In this document: positions 47,862 to 59,400 of the stretch, one piece after another | Layout: every line of letters begins with the position of its first letter | How positions within the stretch are numbered: position 1 is the first letter of the stretch | From: Alentia gelatinosa | Lineage: Eukaryota; Annelida; Polychaeta; Phyllodocida; Polynoidae | Reading direction: 5' to 3' | Length of the DNA stretch: 64,000 bases | NCBI GenBank assembly: GCA_950022655.1 | Contig: OX465583.1 | Coordinates: forward strand, 15,771,298-15,835,297 | The notes under the pieces: model-generated | Database searches by the model: none | What the model was told of the DNA's origin: nothing | The model's input: the letters and a program-made list of their open reading frames with translations, nothing else | Position numbers and translations under genes: made by a program

Positions 47862-48275
47862 AGAGGGTGCGTCCACTAACCACGACAGGGCTGCGACACA
47901 CGCCGACAAGAAATTTCCAATCGGTGCCTTGTCGCAGCCTTGTCGTGAGGAGGGGAGCTGTCGTGAGCCCTTGTCGCAGCCTGTCGGGAAGTGCACGCTC
48001 CACCTAAATATTCTATCGTAGACCTCTGCAACACGCCACGACACGCCACGACACGGCTCCAAAATCGAACATGTTCGATTTTGTCGTAACCTTGTCGGAA
48101 GGCCCCCGACAGGCCCCCGACAAGCTTCATGTCGAAGCCTGTCGTGGCCTTGTCGTAGCCTCTTGTCGGGAACTGTGGTCCACCAACCACGACAAGGCTA
48201 CGACAAGGCTTCAAATCGTAGAGCTGTCGTGGACCTTGTCGGAAAGCCGTTGTCGCAGCCTTGTCGTTGGAATGT
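47862..48275. mobile_element. TIR element, family T3 copy 2
   Basis: Begins AAGAGGGTGCGTCCACTAAC like 31621 and follows its interior, including GTCGGAAAGCCGTTGTCGC. A GTGGTCCACCAACCACGAC block near 48176 looks like an internal extra end. The expected right terminus is missing after about 48272. Confidence 0.7.
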
Positions 48276-49220
48276 TGGAAGGGTTTGTTGCAGTTTGGCG
48301 GCGTATGTTATAGTGTGTCGGAGTAGTAATAAACCTTGCTCTCACTACTTTCTACTCACTCCGATGTGGCTACGATAAAGCTGCAATATTAATTTTCAAA
48401 TTGTAGCCCTGTCAGAAGTACTTGGTTGCAGTGTGTTGCAGTGTGCGAAAATAAAAGGTTGATCATATAACCGACACATACTATGATATATGAGGTGAGC
48501 CGACGCGAATCTCAGGGATATATTATTACCTTTTTAGGAAAGTAATTTTTTACTGAGCAAGATTAAATTTATTTGATCCCATTTTCGTTCAAAATACTTG
48601 TCTGATTTACTGGACAATATAATTTAAAAATAAAGATATAATTTTTATGGAAAGCACATTTCTTGTATATATCAACAAAATAAATCCTTATCCTTTTCGA
48701 AGATTATAAGTTGCTAACTCAACCAAGTTTCCATGTACAGTCTTGTTTAAATTAACATTAAAGATGCATGTACATCTAACGGAGTTTGTGTTAATGTTGT
48801 GTGTGTGTGTGGGGGGGGGGGGGGGAGAGTGGTACGCTTAGCAGCGAATGAACCCGACACATGCCTTTATATAGGAGGCAAATAGGAAGCAAGTAGCAAG
48901 CGTGTCGGAATGTCAGATCCACTGAATATTTTTATCGTAGTATTCGGTGATATCCATCCGACTTGCAATGACTCCCCCCGATAAGGTTTAGCCTCTACAA
49001 TAAATCGACCATGATTGATTTTGTGAAAAGGTCTGCAACAGGCCATTCTGTTGGAACATATCGGGGTGTGTCAGAGTGTGTAATAGTGTGTCGGAAACCG
49101 CCGTCGGAATAGAGTGTCCACTGCTACACGAGCAATACGCTTAATCGGACGGAAGATTTGATTCTGTGTCGGAAGTTTGTCGGACCAGTGGACACTGCGT
49201 TCTGACGTGGTTTCCATAGA
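48276..49220. repeat. TIR-element fragments and an inverted repeat arm
   Basis: 48355-48450 (GATGTGGCTACGATAAAGC, TTCAAATTGTAGCC, TTGCAGTGTGTTGCAGTGTG) is inverse to about 49663-49750, so this segment and the F5 element lie inside a larger broken inverted repeat. GTGTCCACTG near 49108 and CAGTGGACAC near 49187 are a second short pair. A poly-G run lies at about 48811-48824. Confidence 0.5.
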
Positions 49221-49227
49221 CAATAAT

Positions 49228-49620
49228 CGATGGTTTTGTGGACAGGCGGCCGTAAACCACGAGGGGTTGACGCGTAGTAATACACGAGCGCTAGCGAGTG
49301 TATTACGACGTCAACCTCGAGTGGTTTACAGAGCCGCCTGTCCACAAAACCATCGTTTGTTATATTTATTATCCATCTTTTCGTATGAATTAAACCCATT
49401 AATTACCATATAAACGGGTATAACAACAGGGACTATTTCTTTGCTCTACAGCACAAAGGGGCTATTTTCCCCGTATATCATGGTTTTGAGGCTGTATACC
49501 ACAGTTTTGAATCCGTATACCACAGTTATGGTATCTGACAGGTGTTATACAATGGGTCGTGGTTTACTGAATCCCCATACATTTTCAATGGAGTCTTTGT
49601 ATACGATGGAAAATAAAACA
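49228..49620 (+). mobile_element. F5 hairpin element, copy 4
   Basis: The 128-bp hairpin 49228-49355 is nearly perfect: CGATGGTTTTGTGGACAGGC, CGTAAACCACGAG, TTGACG, TAATACACGAGCGC, then their inverses. The tip is GAGCGCTAGCGAG. The body begins TTTATTATCCATCTTTTCG and ends ATACGATGGAAAATAAAAC (about 49600-49619). It is the best-preserved F5 copy and the reference for the family. No protein is encoded. Confidence 0.8.
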
Positions 49621-50100
49621 CACTCTGACACACTCCGACAGAATAGTCGTGTCACAAAACCAGTTCAGACACACTGCAACACACTGTAACAAAGTCTTTC
49701 TGATAGGCCTACAATTTGAAAATTTATATTGAAGCCTTATCATAGCCATGTACGTCGGTAGCAGCGGGAGTCCGGCTTTAAGTGACCAATGCTCTCTCTG
49801 TAAACAAAACCAATGAATCAAAAGGTAAGAAAAATAAAGGTAAATGATTTTTAATGGAAATAAAGGCATTTTCAAAAAGAATAGCTCACACATTTGTCTG
49901 GTTAGACCTGAACACACGCGTCGAGATAAAGGATTGCGTTTTCAGTCAATAGAGTAGAGACAGACCGAGCCCTCTCACAGACACTGAGACACCCGGCCGG
50001 GGTCTTCTCCCACTTACAACCGGCCAACTTCAAAGAGCCCTGATGGCAAGGAGAGGCCGGGCCAGGTAGGCGAGGCACCTACTGCTCTGGTTGCCTTCTT
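49621..50100. other. TIR fragment then no gene seen
   Basis: Up to about 49760 this is the inverted arm matching 48355-48450. Beyond it nothing is recognisable. Confidence 0.4.
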
Positions 50101-50104
50101 TCGG

Positions 50105-50240
50105 ACACCCTCACCAATACCAGTATAGTAAACTGATATAATATACCAGTATTGTATACCAGTATAGTATACCAATATAGTAGTATACCAGTATAGTATA
50201 TCAATATAGTGTACCAATATAATGTACCAGAATAGCCAGT
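50105..50240. repeat. ACCAGTATAGTAT-type short tandem repeat
   Basis: Units ACCAGTATAGT and ACCAATATAGT alternate irregularly with a period of about 10-16 bp. Confidence 0.8.
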
Positions 50241-51190
50241 ATGATATAATTTTTTTATTTTTTTTTATTCAGGTACAGGTTCGCTTACAAACATGTCGCG
50301 GTCTACCACCTTCCCCTTTTACTACACGCAGGTAGCTTGTTAAATACATTCATTTGTATCGTGGTGAGCTATATAAGTACTAATAATAATTAGTGTTACA
50401 TAATGAACATACATCTATTATCCTCAATAGGAGGTAGATAATACAGTGCATTACAAGAAGAAATGCTTCTATGTACTAATAGTAATAATAGTGATAACAG
50501 TGGTAATAACAACAGTAGTTCAGCAGCAAACAGGATGATAATAATGAGTAATTTGGAGGGTGTATACTGAGTAAGTTATTTTCTGTTATGGTATAACATG
50601 GGTCAGGTTACAATTCCATAATGATGAGATGTTATTACAAGACATTGACAATGTTTACATTCTCACCTAACTTAAGATAGTATACAAACCTTAATACCAC
50701 ATATTTCGGAGTTGATCTTACAATAATACATATACAGGGTTCATGTCGGTACAGATATATATAATATTTCTCGTTTGTAATTTATTTTTGTATGTTTTGT
50801 GTTTTTGTGACTGTTATAAGAATTCAGGCTCCATGGAGAGAGGGTTCAGGAGATCGCCGTATCTGATTGGACTAATCGTCCCCGAAGTGGCATGTCAGAC
50901 CAGCATGCCCCCTACAGGTACTCAGGTACACTACTCCACCCGCCCCTTGGTGACTGGTGCTCACGTGACCCCGCTGACCGCCCCCTCTAGCGGGCGGGCT
51001 GGTCATCGATCATGGGCGGGTAAGACCCGGTGATTGAGGGTTTTCACGTGTTACATCATTCTCAATTACCTCCGCCATTTGAGTGTGTTTTTTTTCAGGT
51101 TTCTTCCAGAGATTCCCGCCCTTCTGTCTGCCATGCACGAACAGGGAAGAAAGAAGTAAAACCAGACCGAATAATGATTATTGACAAAAA
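50241..51190. other. No gene seen
   Basis: T-rich tract near 50248-50270, then sequence without recognisable features. CACGTGA sites occur near 50961 and 51045. Confidence 0.35.
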
Positions 51191-51194
51191 TCGC

Positions 51195-51670
51195 AATGAC
51201 ACAGATTTATGCCCGCGCTGGGGCGGTCCGCCTCCAGCTCGCCGACCGTATTCCACGTCTTTTTTTTTTTTTTATTTTTTTTTTTTATAGCTTATTTTGG
51301 TGTTTTATATCCCAACAGACCTAAAAATGCTTCAGCCTTGTCCCTCCTCTCGTGCCCGCGTGACCAAACGCGAGATTTGGTCGCCATCTTGTCAGACGCC
51401 ATCCATAGAAACGTTTCCGGTGGCTGGCATGGCGCATGCGCTCTAAACACGGCCACCGGACCGTCTGACAATATCAGTGAGAGTAAGGGGGACGCACAGA
51501 TAGACGGCGGGCCCGGGCGCCGGACGCTTATCTCGCTCAGCGTCCCGGGGCTCAGTTTCCCGGGGCTGCATTCGCCCGCGTTCGGCCCGGCATAGGCGGC
51601 GTATACGCCGGGGATGATCGGCGTACGCCGGGGGTGAGCGGCGGACCTGGGCGCCTCCAGCCTTCACCAG
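51195..51670. promoter_or_regulatory. CpG-rich segment with NRF-1-like site
   Basis: CpG is locally dense against an A+T-rich background. The palindrome GCGCATGCGC at 51432-51441 matches the core of the NRF-1 site. GGGCCCGGGCGCC and TATACGCCGGGG words follow. This could be an unmethylated promoter region, but no first exon or start site is defined, and ORFs here (51209-51595) show no domain. Contains a poly-T tract near 51260-51290. Confidence 0.3.
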
Positions 51671-53055
51671 TTATCAGCAGAGCCTCTAATCGCGGCTCAC
51701 AATCTCATTAATCTAACTTTAAATTCTCCATGCGGTACTCTGAGTGGCGCAGTGCGCACGGGTTAGGTGGCTGCACCGCTCTAGAGTCAAGGAACAGATT
51801 TGTGTTCAGCCGCGCGACCTGCCGTTACATACTACCATCTAAGTACTGCTACCCGCCAGCGTCCACTGCCACCCGCCACCACCCTATGCTACCCGCCACC
51901 ACCCACTGCCACCCGCTACTATCTTTTGCCATCAGTCGCTACCCGCCACCAACTGCTGCCATCCACCGCCGACCGCTGCCACACCAACCGGTGTTCATCA
52001 TGGTTGTAAGTAATTATGGAAATGACGTGTAGGTTATTTGCAAAAGAAAGATAACCCCAACCTGTAAAGTAATAAAATCAAAGAAACTATGACATTATAA
52101 AAGAATAGAATAATTATATTAAAGATGTTGAACGCAAGTGTGGAGTGGGTGGAAGGGTTAAATGTCGTCGATGTTAGAGACTGAGGCAGGACAGACACGC
52201 TGAACACGATCGGGAACAATCTTTCGGGTGAGAATTCGGAGTAGTGAAGCATGCCCTTATAGAGGACATCAATGGGAGTGGTTTCGGTTACCTTATATGC
52301 CATGAGTTTTATTGCGGAGTAATTTCAGGAGGCGATCCAGCAGGTGATTAGAGTGTGAACCAGACCAGTGCACCATGAGTATCAAAAGATATCAAATTGC
52401 TCATATTTATTATAAAACATCGATGATTATCACGACCATAATTATAGCAATGGTGAATATAGCACTGGTCGTAGAGAGAATTATCCATCATAAGATAGTA
52501 TACTTGTATTGACAACAATATTTACAAGAATGAGAATATCAATATTGTGGGAGAAATGGTACTGATGTGGTTGAAAACAACAAAGATTATATCTTCATAG
52601 AAAAAAATATATAACGCTATAAATATGACTGAGAGTAGTCTAAACAACAATTACATTCAAGTCCTGAAAACAAGGATAAGGCAGAAAATGACGATGATTA
52701 TGTTGGCGATATTAGATCCGGCATTGCCTGGTCTCCACTACATACCACCACTCCCTGCCAGAGCGGGCATTAATGGAGGCTGACTGGAAGATAACAAAGC
52801 GCGGCAAACGGCGACCACTGAGAGAGCTGCACTCAGCCGTAGACCCGCTATTCTCGGCCTCCCGCCCAGCCTTAGTCATTACTCCAGCCCGTCCTCGCGG
52901 TCACTACGTGAGTCTGCCGCCGTTATTGTCCGCGAATTTGGGCGCGAACAATTGGCCCGCTTTCCCTCTTCTTGTCTCCTCCTATTTTTCTATCCACCTT
53001 CACTCCGGTTCCTATATTATCGCCCGTGCCATGCGTGGAGAGCAGACGACATTTA
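51671..53055. other. No gene confirmed; CACC-rich repeat
   Basis: At 51835-51990, CTGCCACCCGCCACCA-like units recur. A second GC-rich patch lies at 52790-53040. ORFs there lack recognisable domains. Confidence 0.4.
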
Positions 53056-53059
53056 GCCT

Positions 53060-54472
53060 GTTTCCCGCGTCAAAGTACGCAGGGTGGCGTATGGCGTACG
53101 CTTGGTGGCATACGGCGTACACCGGTTGGCATGTGGCATACGACGTATGTCGGTAGGCGGTGTACATCGAGTGGAATACGGCATATGCCAGGTTGCATGT
53201 AACATACGCCTGAAGGCGGGTGGCATACGACATACACCGGTTTGGCGATATATGGGGGGTGGCTTACGGCAGCAAATGACCCACGAGAGCTGGCCGTTTA
53301 AACAAGGCAGTTGCGTACGAGAGGCAGCATACGGCGGCGCATGGCAATGAGATTCCGAGATGGACGGTGTATGATGTATATATACATGGCGGATGGAAGA
53401 ACCCAGGGAGCGGGTCATTTTGACGGGGAAGCGTATTGCGGGTGGCGGGTGGCATACGGCGGTCTGAGTGGGCCATTTTGACGTGGCTGCATACGGCGGG
53501 TGGCATACGCCGGTCGGAGTGGTCCATTTTGACGTGGCTGCATATGGCGGGTGGCATACGCCTGTCTGAGTGGGCTATTTTGACGTGGCTGCATACGGCG
53601 GGTGGCATACGGCGGTCTGAGTGGGCCATTTAGACGTGGCTGCATACGGCGGGTGGCGTACGGCGGTCTGAGTGGGCCATTTTGACGTGGCTGCATACGG
53701 CGGGTGGCGTACGCCGGTCGGAGTGGGCCATTTTGACGTGGCGGCGTATAGCGGGTGGTGTACGCCGGTCTGAGTGGGCCATTTAGACGTGGCTGCATAC
53801 GGCGGGTGGCGTACGGCGGTCTGAGTGGGCCATTTAGACGTGGCTGCATACGGCGGGTGGCCTACGCCGGTCGGAGCGGTCCATTTTGACGAGGCTGCAT
53901 ACGGCGGGTGGCATACACCGGTCTGAGTGGGCCATTTTGACGTGGCTGCATACGGCGGGTGGCATACGGCGGTCGGAGTGGGCCATTTTGACGTGGCTGC
54001 ATACGGCGGGTGGCATACGGCGGTCGGAGTGGGCCATTTTGACGTGGCGGCGTATAGCGGGTGGCATACGGCGGTCGGAGTGGGCCATTTTGACGTGGCT
54101 GCATACGGCGGGTGGCATACGGCGGTCTGAGTGGGCCATTTTGACGTGGCTGCATACCGCGGGTGGCATACGCCGGTCTGAGTGGGCCATTTTCGCGTGG
54201 CTGCATGCGGCGGGTGGCATACGGCGGTCTGAGTGGGCCATTTTGACGTGGCTGCATACGGCGGGTGGCATACGCCGGTCGGAGTGGGCCATTTTGACGT
54301 GGCTGCATACGGCGGGTGGCATACGCCGGTCTGAGTGGGCCATTTTGACGTGGCTGCATATGGCGGGTGGCGTACGCCGGTCGGAGTGGGCCATTTAGAC
54401 ATGGCGGCGTATAGCGGGTGGCGTACGGCGGGTGGCAGAGTGGGCCATTTAGACGTGGCGGCGTCGATAAGG
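53060..54472. repeat. 51-bp minisatellite with shorter ancestral units
   Basis: From about 53445 to 54470 the unit is TGGCTGCATACGGC + GGGTGGCATACGGCGGTC + TGAGTGGGCCATTTTGACG in tandem, 51 bp each, roughly 20 copies. Variants are mainly CGGTCGGAG/CGGTCTGAG, ACGGC/ACGCC, and GGCGGCGTATAGC for GGCTGCATACGGC. The 53060-53260 flank is made of shorter, irregular GGCATACGGCGTAC units. Because 51 is divisible by three, up to five frames stay open as 17-residue repeats; none shows protein-like features. Confidence 0.92.
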
Positions 54473-54474
54473 AT

Positions 54475-54720
54475 CGTTATGATTGGCGCATTGATGGAAC
54501 GCCGTGGGGGACGTAATGTGCCATGATAAGTCGGCCCCCTTTATCTCCAACCGCAATAAAGCTAAGTGGCCGGGCAGAGACGGGCCGAGATGGCTGAGCC
54601 GCGCCTAACGAGTTACATGTTTACTGCTCGTGTCTGCTGAATGCCCGCCTCGTCCACCCACCACCACGTGCAGTACAATGTCGGCACGATGAGCGAACCA
54701 CAGCTTCGCCTGTTAACCCT
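54475..54720. other. No gene seen
   Basis: GC-moderate sequence after the minisatellite. Confidence 0.35.
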
Positions 54721-54724
54721 CCAG

Positions 54725-55085
54725 ACACGGTGTTATATTTTAAATCCGTACGTTATATTTAAGTTATAGTTACTGGGGCATGTTTTAACCCTTTAGTTCC
54801 GATGACATGTTCGAGATCTGGACGATTGACTAATGTTATATATATACTGGGACTTGTTTTAACCTATCAGTTACGGTTACATGTTTTAGATCTCTACGTC
54901 TATCTACAGCTTATTTTCTAATTTTCGTAATTTTCGAGTTTCTTTTATCCCTTCAGTTTAAATTTGTACGTCTAACTACAGTTGGTGTGGCACCTTTTAA
55001 CTCTTCAATCACCGTGACATGTTTCATATCTGCAAGTCTGAAGCCCGTTATTGGGGCATGTTTTTATACCTCAAATCATTTGAGG
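54725..55085. repeat. Degenerate tandem repeat with TTTTAACCCTTCAG
   Basis: TGTTTTAACCCTTTAGTTCCG, TTTTAACCTATCAGTTACGG, TTTTATCCCTTCAGTTT and TTTTAACTCTTCAATCACCG recur about 70-110 bp apart, with GACATGTTTTAGATCTGTACGTC between them. The unit resembles the end of the TTAACCCTTTCAG elements, so it may derive from one. Confidence 0.55.
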
Positions 55086-56075
55086 TATTTTTATACCTAA
55101 AATCACAGTGATTGATGCATAATGTTCTAAAGTCCGATACCCAGTATCTTAATCAGACCAGATGTAATCAAATTTTGCATTATCATCAATGATTGCCTAC
55201 CACCCAACCTGCACTACGCGCTCGTCCAAGATTATGTTACGCTTATAGGGGTTTATGATATAAGCAATAAGAGTGTGAGCGAACACAAGAATACAAAGCA
55301 ACAGGGCGTTATAAGGAAATGGATGGTCACGTGACCTGCTGATGTAAGCAGCTGGGGAGTACACCTCTGCGGCTGCTGCAGAGAAGCAGGACTTTGGTAT
55401 GAGTCTTAAGATCTAGAAGAGCTGAGCAAATCTGCTCCTCGCTGGAGTAAGGTTTGGGATTAGGCTCCGGAGGCTTCACCCTGTGTGCAGTGGAGCCGCC
55501 TACTATGAACGTTCACCGCGTGAAGCCATCACCTCTGTGAGTTGCTTACAGACTGACGTGTGAGTAACTGTCTCTCAATGGAGAGTACACAGAGTGGATA
55601 ATAAGGACTTATAAGAACTGAACACAAAACTAATACCATCACGAACTGAAGCAGGAAATGAGTATAATAGGAAATATGAATGAACCTTTGGAACAACCAA
55701 ACTGATGAGCGAATATTGCAGAAAGTTGTTATTGAACAATCATGGACATATCACTTTGAGGATTGCATTAACAGGTTATACAATTGCACAGAGCAAACCT
55801 GATTTATCATATTGATTGTGTCTAGGAATGGAGTTTGGTTGAAATAAGAAGAGTGAGAAAGCTACAAATTGAATAACATAGTCTACTGTGCATATATGAT
55901 GTTTGTAACTCACAGATTGCTCTCAGGAGATTGAAACACATATAACTTTATTTGTATTGTTCATCGTTCCTCCTCTTAGGTCACAGGGATGTGAGGTCAC
56001 AGTGTCCCTGTAACCCTGCTAAGCAAGTACTTCTACCCTGCGTCATTGGCGGTGTTTGGGAACATGGCGAGTGTT
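55086..56075. other. No gene seen; small hairpin
   Basis: ATACCTCAAAT and ATTTGAGGTAT form a hairpin near 55067-55090. Otherwise no recognisable feature. Confidence 0.4.
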
Positions 56076-56084
56076 CCTATCACT

Positions 56085-56945
56085 GCACGAAACTTACCGC
56101 TTTATATATGTATCCGAAACGCGTCTAACAGTAGGATTTTGCGTCTAGAAGTTCGACCTGTTATCCGTCTCGTAGACGCCTTATCCAGTGGCGTCTAAAC
56201 ATGTCCATGGTGCGGTCTTATATACATCATATATACGCCTGATTCTGTTTATTTACGCCACTATCCAATAATTCCGACCTCTGCCACTTGTGGACATCAG
56301 TGGTAGCATATTTCACTTACCATTAGTTATTAAGTCCTTGGTATATGTATCAATCCAATGTTATATTATCAATTTTGATTATAAAATTGTTCTAAAACCC
56401 CATCTATTATCTCTTCATTAAACACATGTAATAAACCAAGCATTTTTTGTTTTTTAAACCGTTTTTTAAAGTTTTTAAAGTTTTTCAAAACACCACTCTT
56501 CTGAAGTCATACTTTGGGTACTGTATATATAGCACAAGGTCTGGTCAGATATCAACCTACCACCCCAAGTGCTTCCACACATCTGCTGCCGATGCCGCTC
56601 TGACACCTGCCGCTTTGACAACCGCCGCGGAGGGGGTGGGGTTGTGAGGGGGCGGGTGGTGGGTCAGTGTTGGCGTAACCTCTACCAACACCCACAGGAC
56701 GGGGCGGGCTGGATTTTTTTTGGTATTATATATACGCCTGGCGTATATATATCACACAGAGCATGTTTTATCTTAAATACGCCAGGCGTGAAAGACAGCC
56801 AAGTCGTGCGCGTCTACATATGGAAACTGTCTCGTAGACGCCCGAAACGCAGAGGCGTATAATAGGTGTATACAAGTATAAACAAGTTACGATACAGCCG
56901 ATACATGCGTTATCGCAATGGCGTATATATATGTAAAATAGTGGT
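56085..56945. mobile_element. TIR-like element rich in TATACGCC
   Basis: The left part (TATATATGTATCCGAAACGCG, CTCGTAGACGCC) is inverse-related to the right part (CTCGTAGACGCCCGAAACGC, GGCGTATATATATG). The interior 56230-56510 matches 23440-23780. GCCTGGCGTATATATA and ACGCCAGGCG form smaller palindromes near 56725-56790. No transposase. Ends approximate. Confidence 0.5.
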
Positions 56946-57166
56946 TTTCGTGCAGTGTATTGATTTCTTATTTATTAAACGTCATGCTTGACTGTATTTT
57001 TACACTATTCAAGTCCTTTATAAAATTTTCCCGAGTATTTGATATGTGTTGGTCCGACTGAGCATGTCCATTTTTGCTGCATCGAACCGTATATTGCGTT
57101 GCCCAGTCAGATCGTAAGAAAACATCAACGTAATGTCAACCTTGGTAAGAAAACGCAACTTGCTAC

Positions 57167-57168
57167 AT

Positions 57169-57214
<46 letters not shown>

Positions 57215-57234
57215 CATATATATATTTATATATA
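57167..57234. repeat. (TA)n microsatellite
   Basis: TA dinucleotides with a few interruptions (TATTACATATATATATTTATATATAA) at the right side. Confidence 0.95.
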
Positions 57235-57314
57235 AAACCCAAGCTCGTGTTTCGCCACCAAGCTGCGCTTCATCTACCCAGCCAATCTTCGGCCTTATCT
57301 GGGTCACATGATCA

Positions 57315-57490
57315 GCTTGGCCGGATGTGACGTCACGCACCAGCGCGCCAAAACGTGCCGGCGCATGCGCAGAGACAATCGATAGCGACTTGTAGTGGTG
57401 ATAGGGGTCGCTGTTGAAAACAAAATAGCGGTTTCTCAAACGAGCACACACTCGCCACGGCAGTACTCCACTCTCTCTGTGCATGCTAGA
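57315..57490. promoter_or_regulatory. CpG-rich block with CRE and NRF-1-like sites
   Basis: TGACGTCA (CRE palindrome) at 57328-57335, CAGCGCGCC, and GCGCATGCGC at 57361-57370 lie within 45 bp of each other in a CpG-rich island of otherwise A+T-rich DNA. These sites are common in animal housekeeping promoters. No TATA box, start site or exon could be assigned, so the call rests on site clustering alone. Confidence 0.35.
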
Positions 57491-58850
57491 TAAGTACAAA
57501 CAGATAATTCACAGGCCCCGCCGTCCCTGAAACCAATCTGGATCTGTTACCACTAGGCGGCAGGTTTCTACAGTCCTAGCTCGAGTCTACACCTTTGGAC
57601 GGAAAACGCACTGATATTATATAGTGCAGAGAAAAGTGTGGAGGTGGTGCACCCGAGGAAAACGTTGGTCCCGATAATCAGTGACACTGGTAGTTTTAAT
57701 AATAAGGATAATCGGTCGGAGGTGCAAATATTTTAATATGTTCTTAAAATCGTTAGGTGTAAACTGGGGCTGATTTCGACATCTTTCAAACAAAATGATC
57801 AGTGATCTTTAGGACTTTCTCGTTAGGCTATTTTCCAATTGGCCATAGAAAACAGCACCGATCAATTAAGTCAGTCGATGGTGCAACCGACTTGACTTTA
57901 GTATCAAATAATCGGCGAGGCTACATAATATGCACCGTTTCTACTTGATTTTCCGGGTAAATACCAATATAATTTTCACATTAAAACATTGAGGACTATC
58001 GGAAAAACCAAAGTATTTTGAATAAGTCAGTCTGTTTCCGTTAATCGATCTGGCATCGGTTTACAAAAAAAGTGGATCAATGGTTTGTGCAGACAAGGAA
58101 CCGACATAGGTATTTGTTGACTTATGTTATAACTACAGTGTAAGGGAAATGGGTGGGAGATCCGTTTATTGAGAAGAGCCAAGACGGCGGGTTGGAGAAC
58201 AAAATATTCCTGCCTGGAATGGCATAGAGAGTAAAGGGTGCAGGTTGATGGTAACAAGAGAAGTAGAATTCTCCATATTTAATGACAAATAATTGATAGT
58301 GTTGCCTCATAATTATTGCTTCATTAGTCCCATTAGTATGTACTCTTTACGGAATGGTACACGCCTAAGTCGCTAGTGTTAGTGAAAAAAGAGTCACGAG
58401 GTTCAAGCCACTTCAAGTAAATATTTATTGTCCAAAGGTTTTGTAAAATCTCAAAATATTGTTTTATACAACCGTTAATTACATTTACCGAGTCATGGAT
58501 CCTAGCAACCTGAAATGAAGAAATATGACTATAGAGGTTCGATCTCTAAGGTATTCAGGCCTGAAAGAACTCGGTCCACTGTGGAGTGGAGAGATGTGTG
58601 CTTTCTTGGCGATAAAGGGAGATCACTAGGTGTAGGAATGAGGTCAGAGTCAAGCAAAATCTCTGAGGTGAGTCAGACCAGAAAGGCCAGTTCACAGACC
58701 AGAATGGAGACTCAAGAACTTGGCAGGCAGTGTGAACATAGAGGGGATAGATCACAATAGAGAGGAAGCAAAACCCATCCAATGTAGCTTCATTCAATTA
58801 AAAAAAGAAATGCTATGTGAGAGAGTATAAATTCAATATGGAAATATTAG
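57491..58850. other. No gene seen
   Basis: ORFs at 58027-58310 and 58515-58797 overlap on opposite strands and have no recognisable motifs. Confidence 0.4.
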
Positions 58851-58854
58851 ATAT

Positions 58855-59182
58855 TAGAGGGAAACTATGTTCCGGTGAAAGGAAGTCAAAGTTACGAGGT
58901 AAGGCTTGGAAAAATTACTGCCCAAGGCCCTGGCCGCGGGCAGTAATTTTTCCAAGCCTTACCGAGTAATTTTGACTTCCTTTCACTGGTACTTGGTTTC
59001 CCTATTCCTATATACCTTCAAATGTGGTTTAATAAGAGACAATCTGATTGGTCTAAATGTCAACCTTGGGTAGTATACGGCAACCTTGGGTAGTATACCA
59101 ACCTTGGGTAGTATCAGATAGTTACTCCACCCCCCAGAGCGTGGTGTAAGCATAGAGTGTACAGCCATAGGTATATAGGAAT
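58855..59182 (-). mobile_element. F2 hairpin element, copy 2
   Basis: Starts TAGAGGGAAACTATG. Hairpin 58855-59008 has arms AAGTCAAAGTTAC, GGCTTGGAAAAATTACTGCC and a tip CCAAGGCCCTGGCCGCGGG. It continues CTATTCCTATATACC, a body with three CAACCTTGGGTAGTAT units (about 59067-59120) and ends CCATAGGTATATAGGAAT. All 328 bases recur identically at 59401-59728 while both flanks differ, which fixes the element ends precisely. The termini are not inverse to each other. Confidence 0.85.
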
Positions 59183-59267
59183 GCGGGTTATTCATAAAAG
59201 AAGGGGCATCAGAATTAATGCAATTGAGAATTCTAGATAGCACTAGCCTCTAAAGGGTGGAATATAT

Positions 59268-59400
59268 ATTCATCCTACCCCTGATAAAAAACGCCATAGG
59301 CTTAACGTGGGCTCTGTTTATGTCACGGGTGTGACATGAGGTGTTGTTTATGTCACTACTTTATAATACGGAAAAATGTGGAAGCGACGTCTCTTGATAA
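59268..59400 (-). mobile_element. F1 element without hairpin, copy 7
   Basis: On the minus strand: ATCAAGAGACGTC, GTGACATAAACAACAC, ATGTCACACCCGTGACATAA, GTTAAGCCTATGGCG, then CAGGGGTAGGATGAAT. It is colinear with copy 3 (9950-10210) but contains no hairpin. It lies between the two identical F2 elements and abuts the second. Confidence 0.7.

Noticed and set aside
51209..51595. 128-residue ORF in CpG-rich DNA as a first exon
   Set aside because: Runs through a poly-T tract as Phe repeats and has no domain; kept only as a possible regulatory region.
53575..54402. 275-residue ORF with 17-residue repeats
   Set aside because: Product of a 51-bp tandem repeat. Other frames and the opposite strand are equally open and equally repetitive.
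53445..54470. CRISPR array
   Set aside because: Units are contiguous tandem copies with no unique spacers, in eukaryotic-type DNA.
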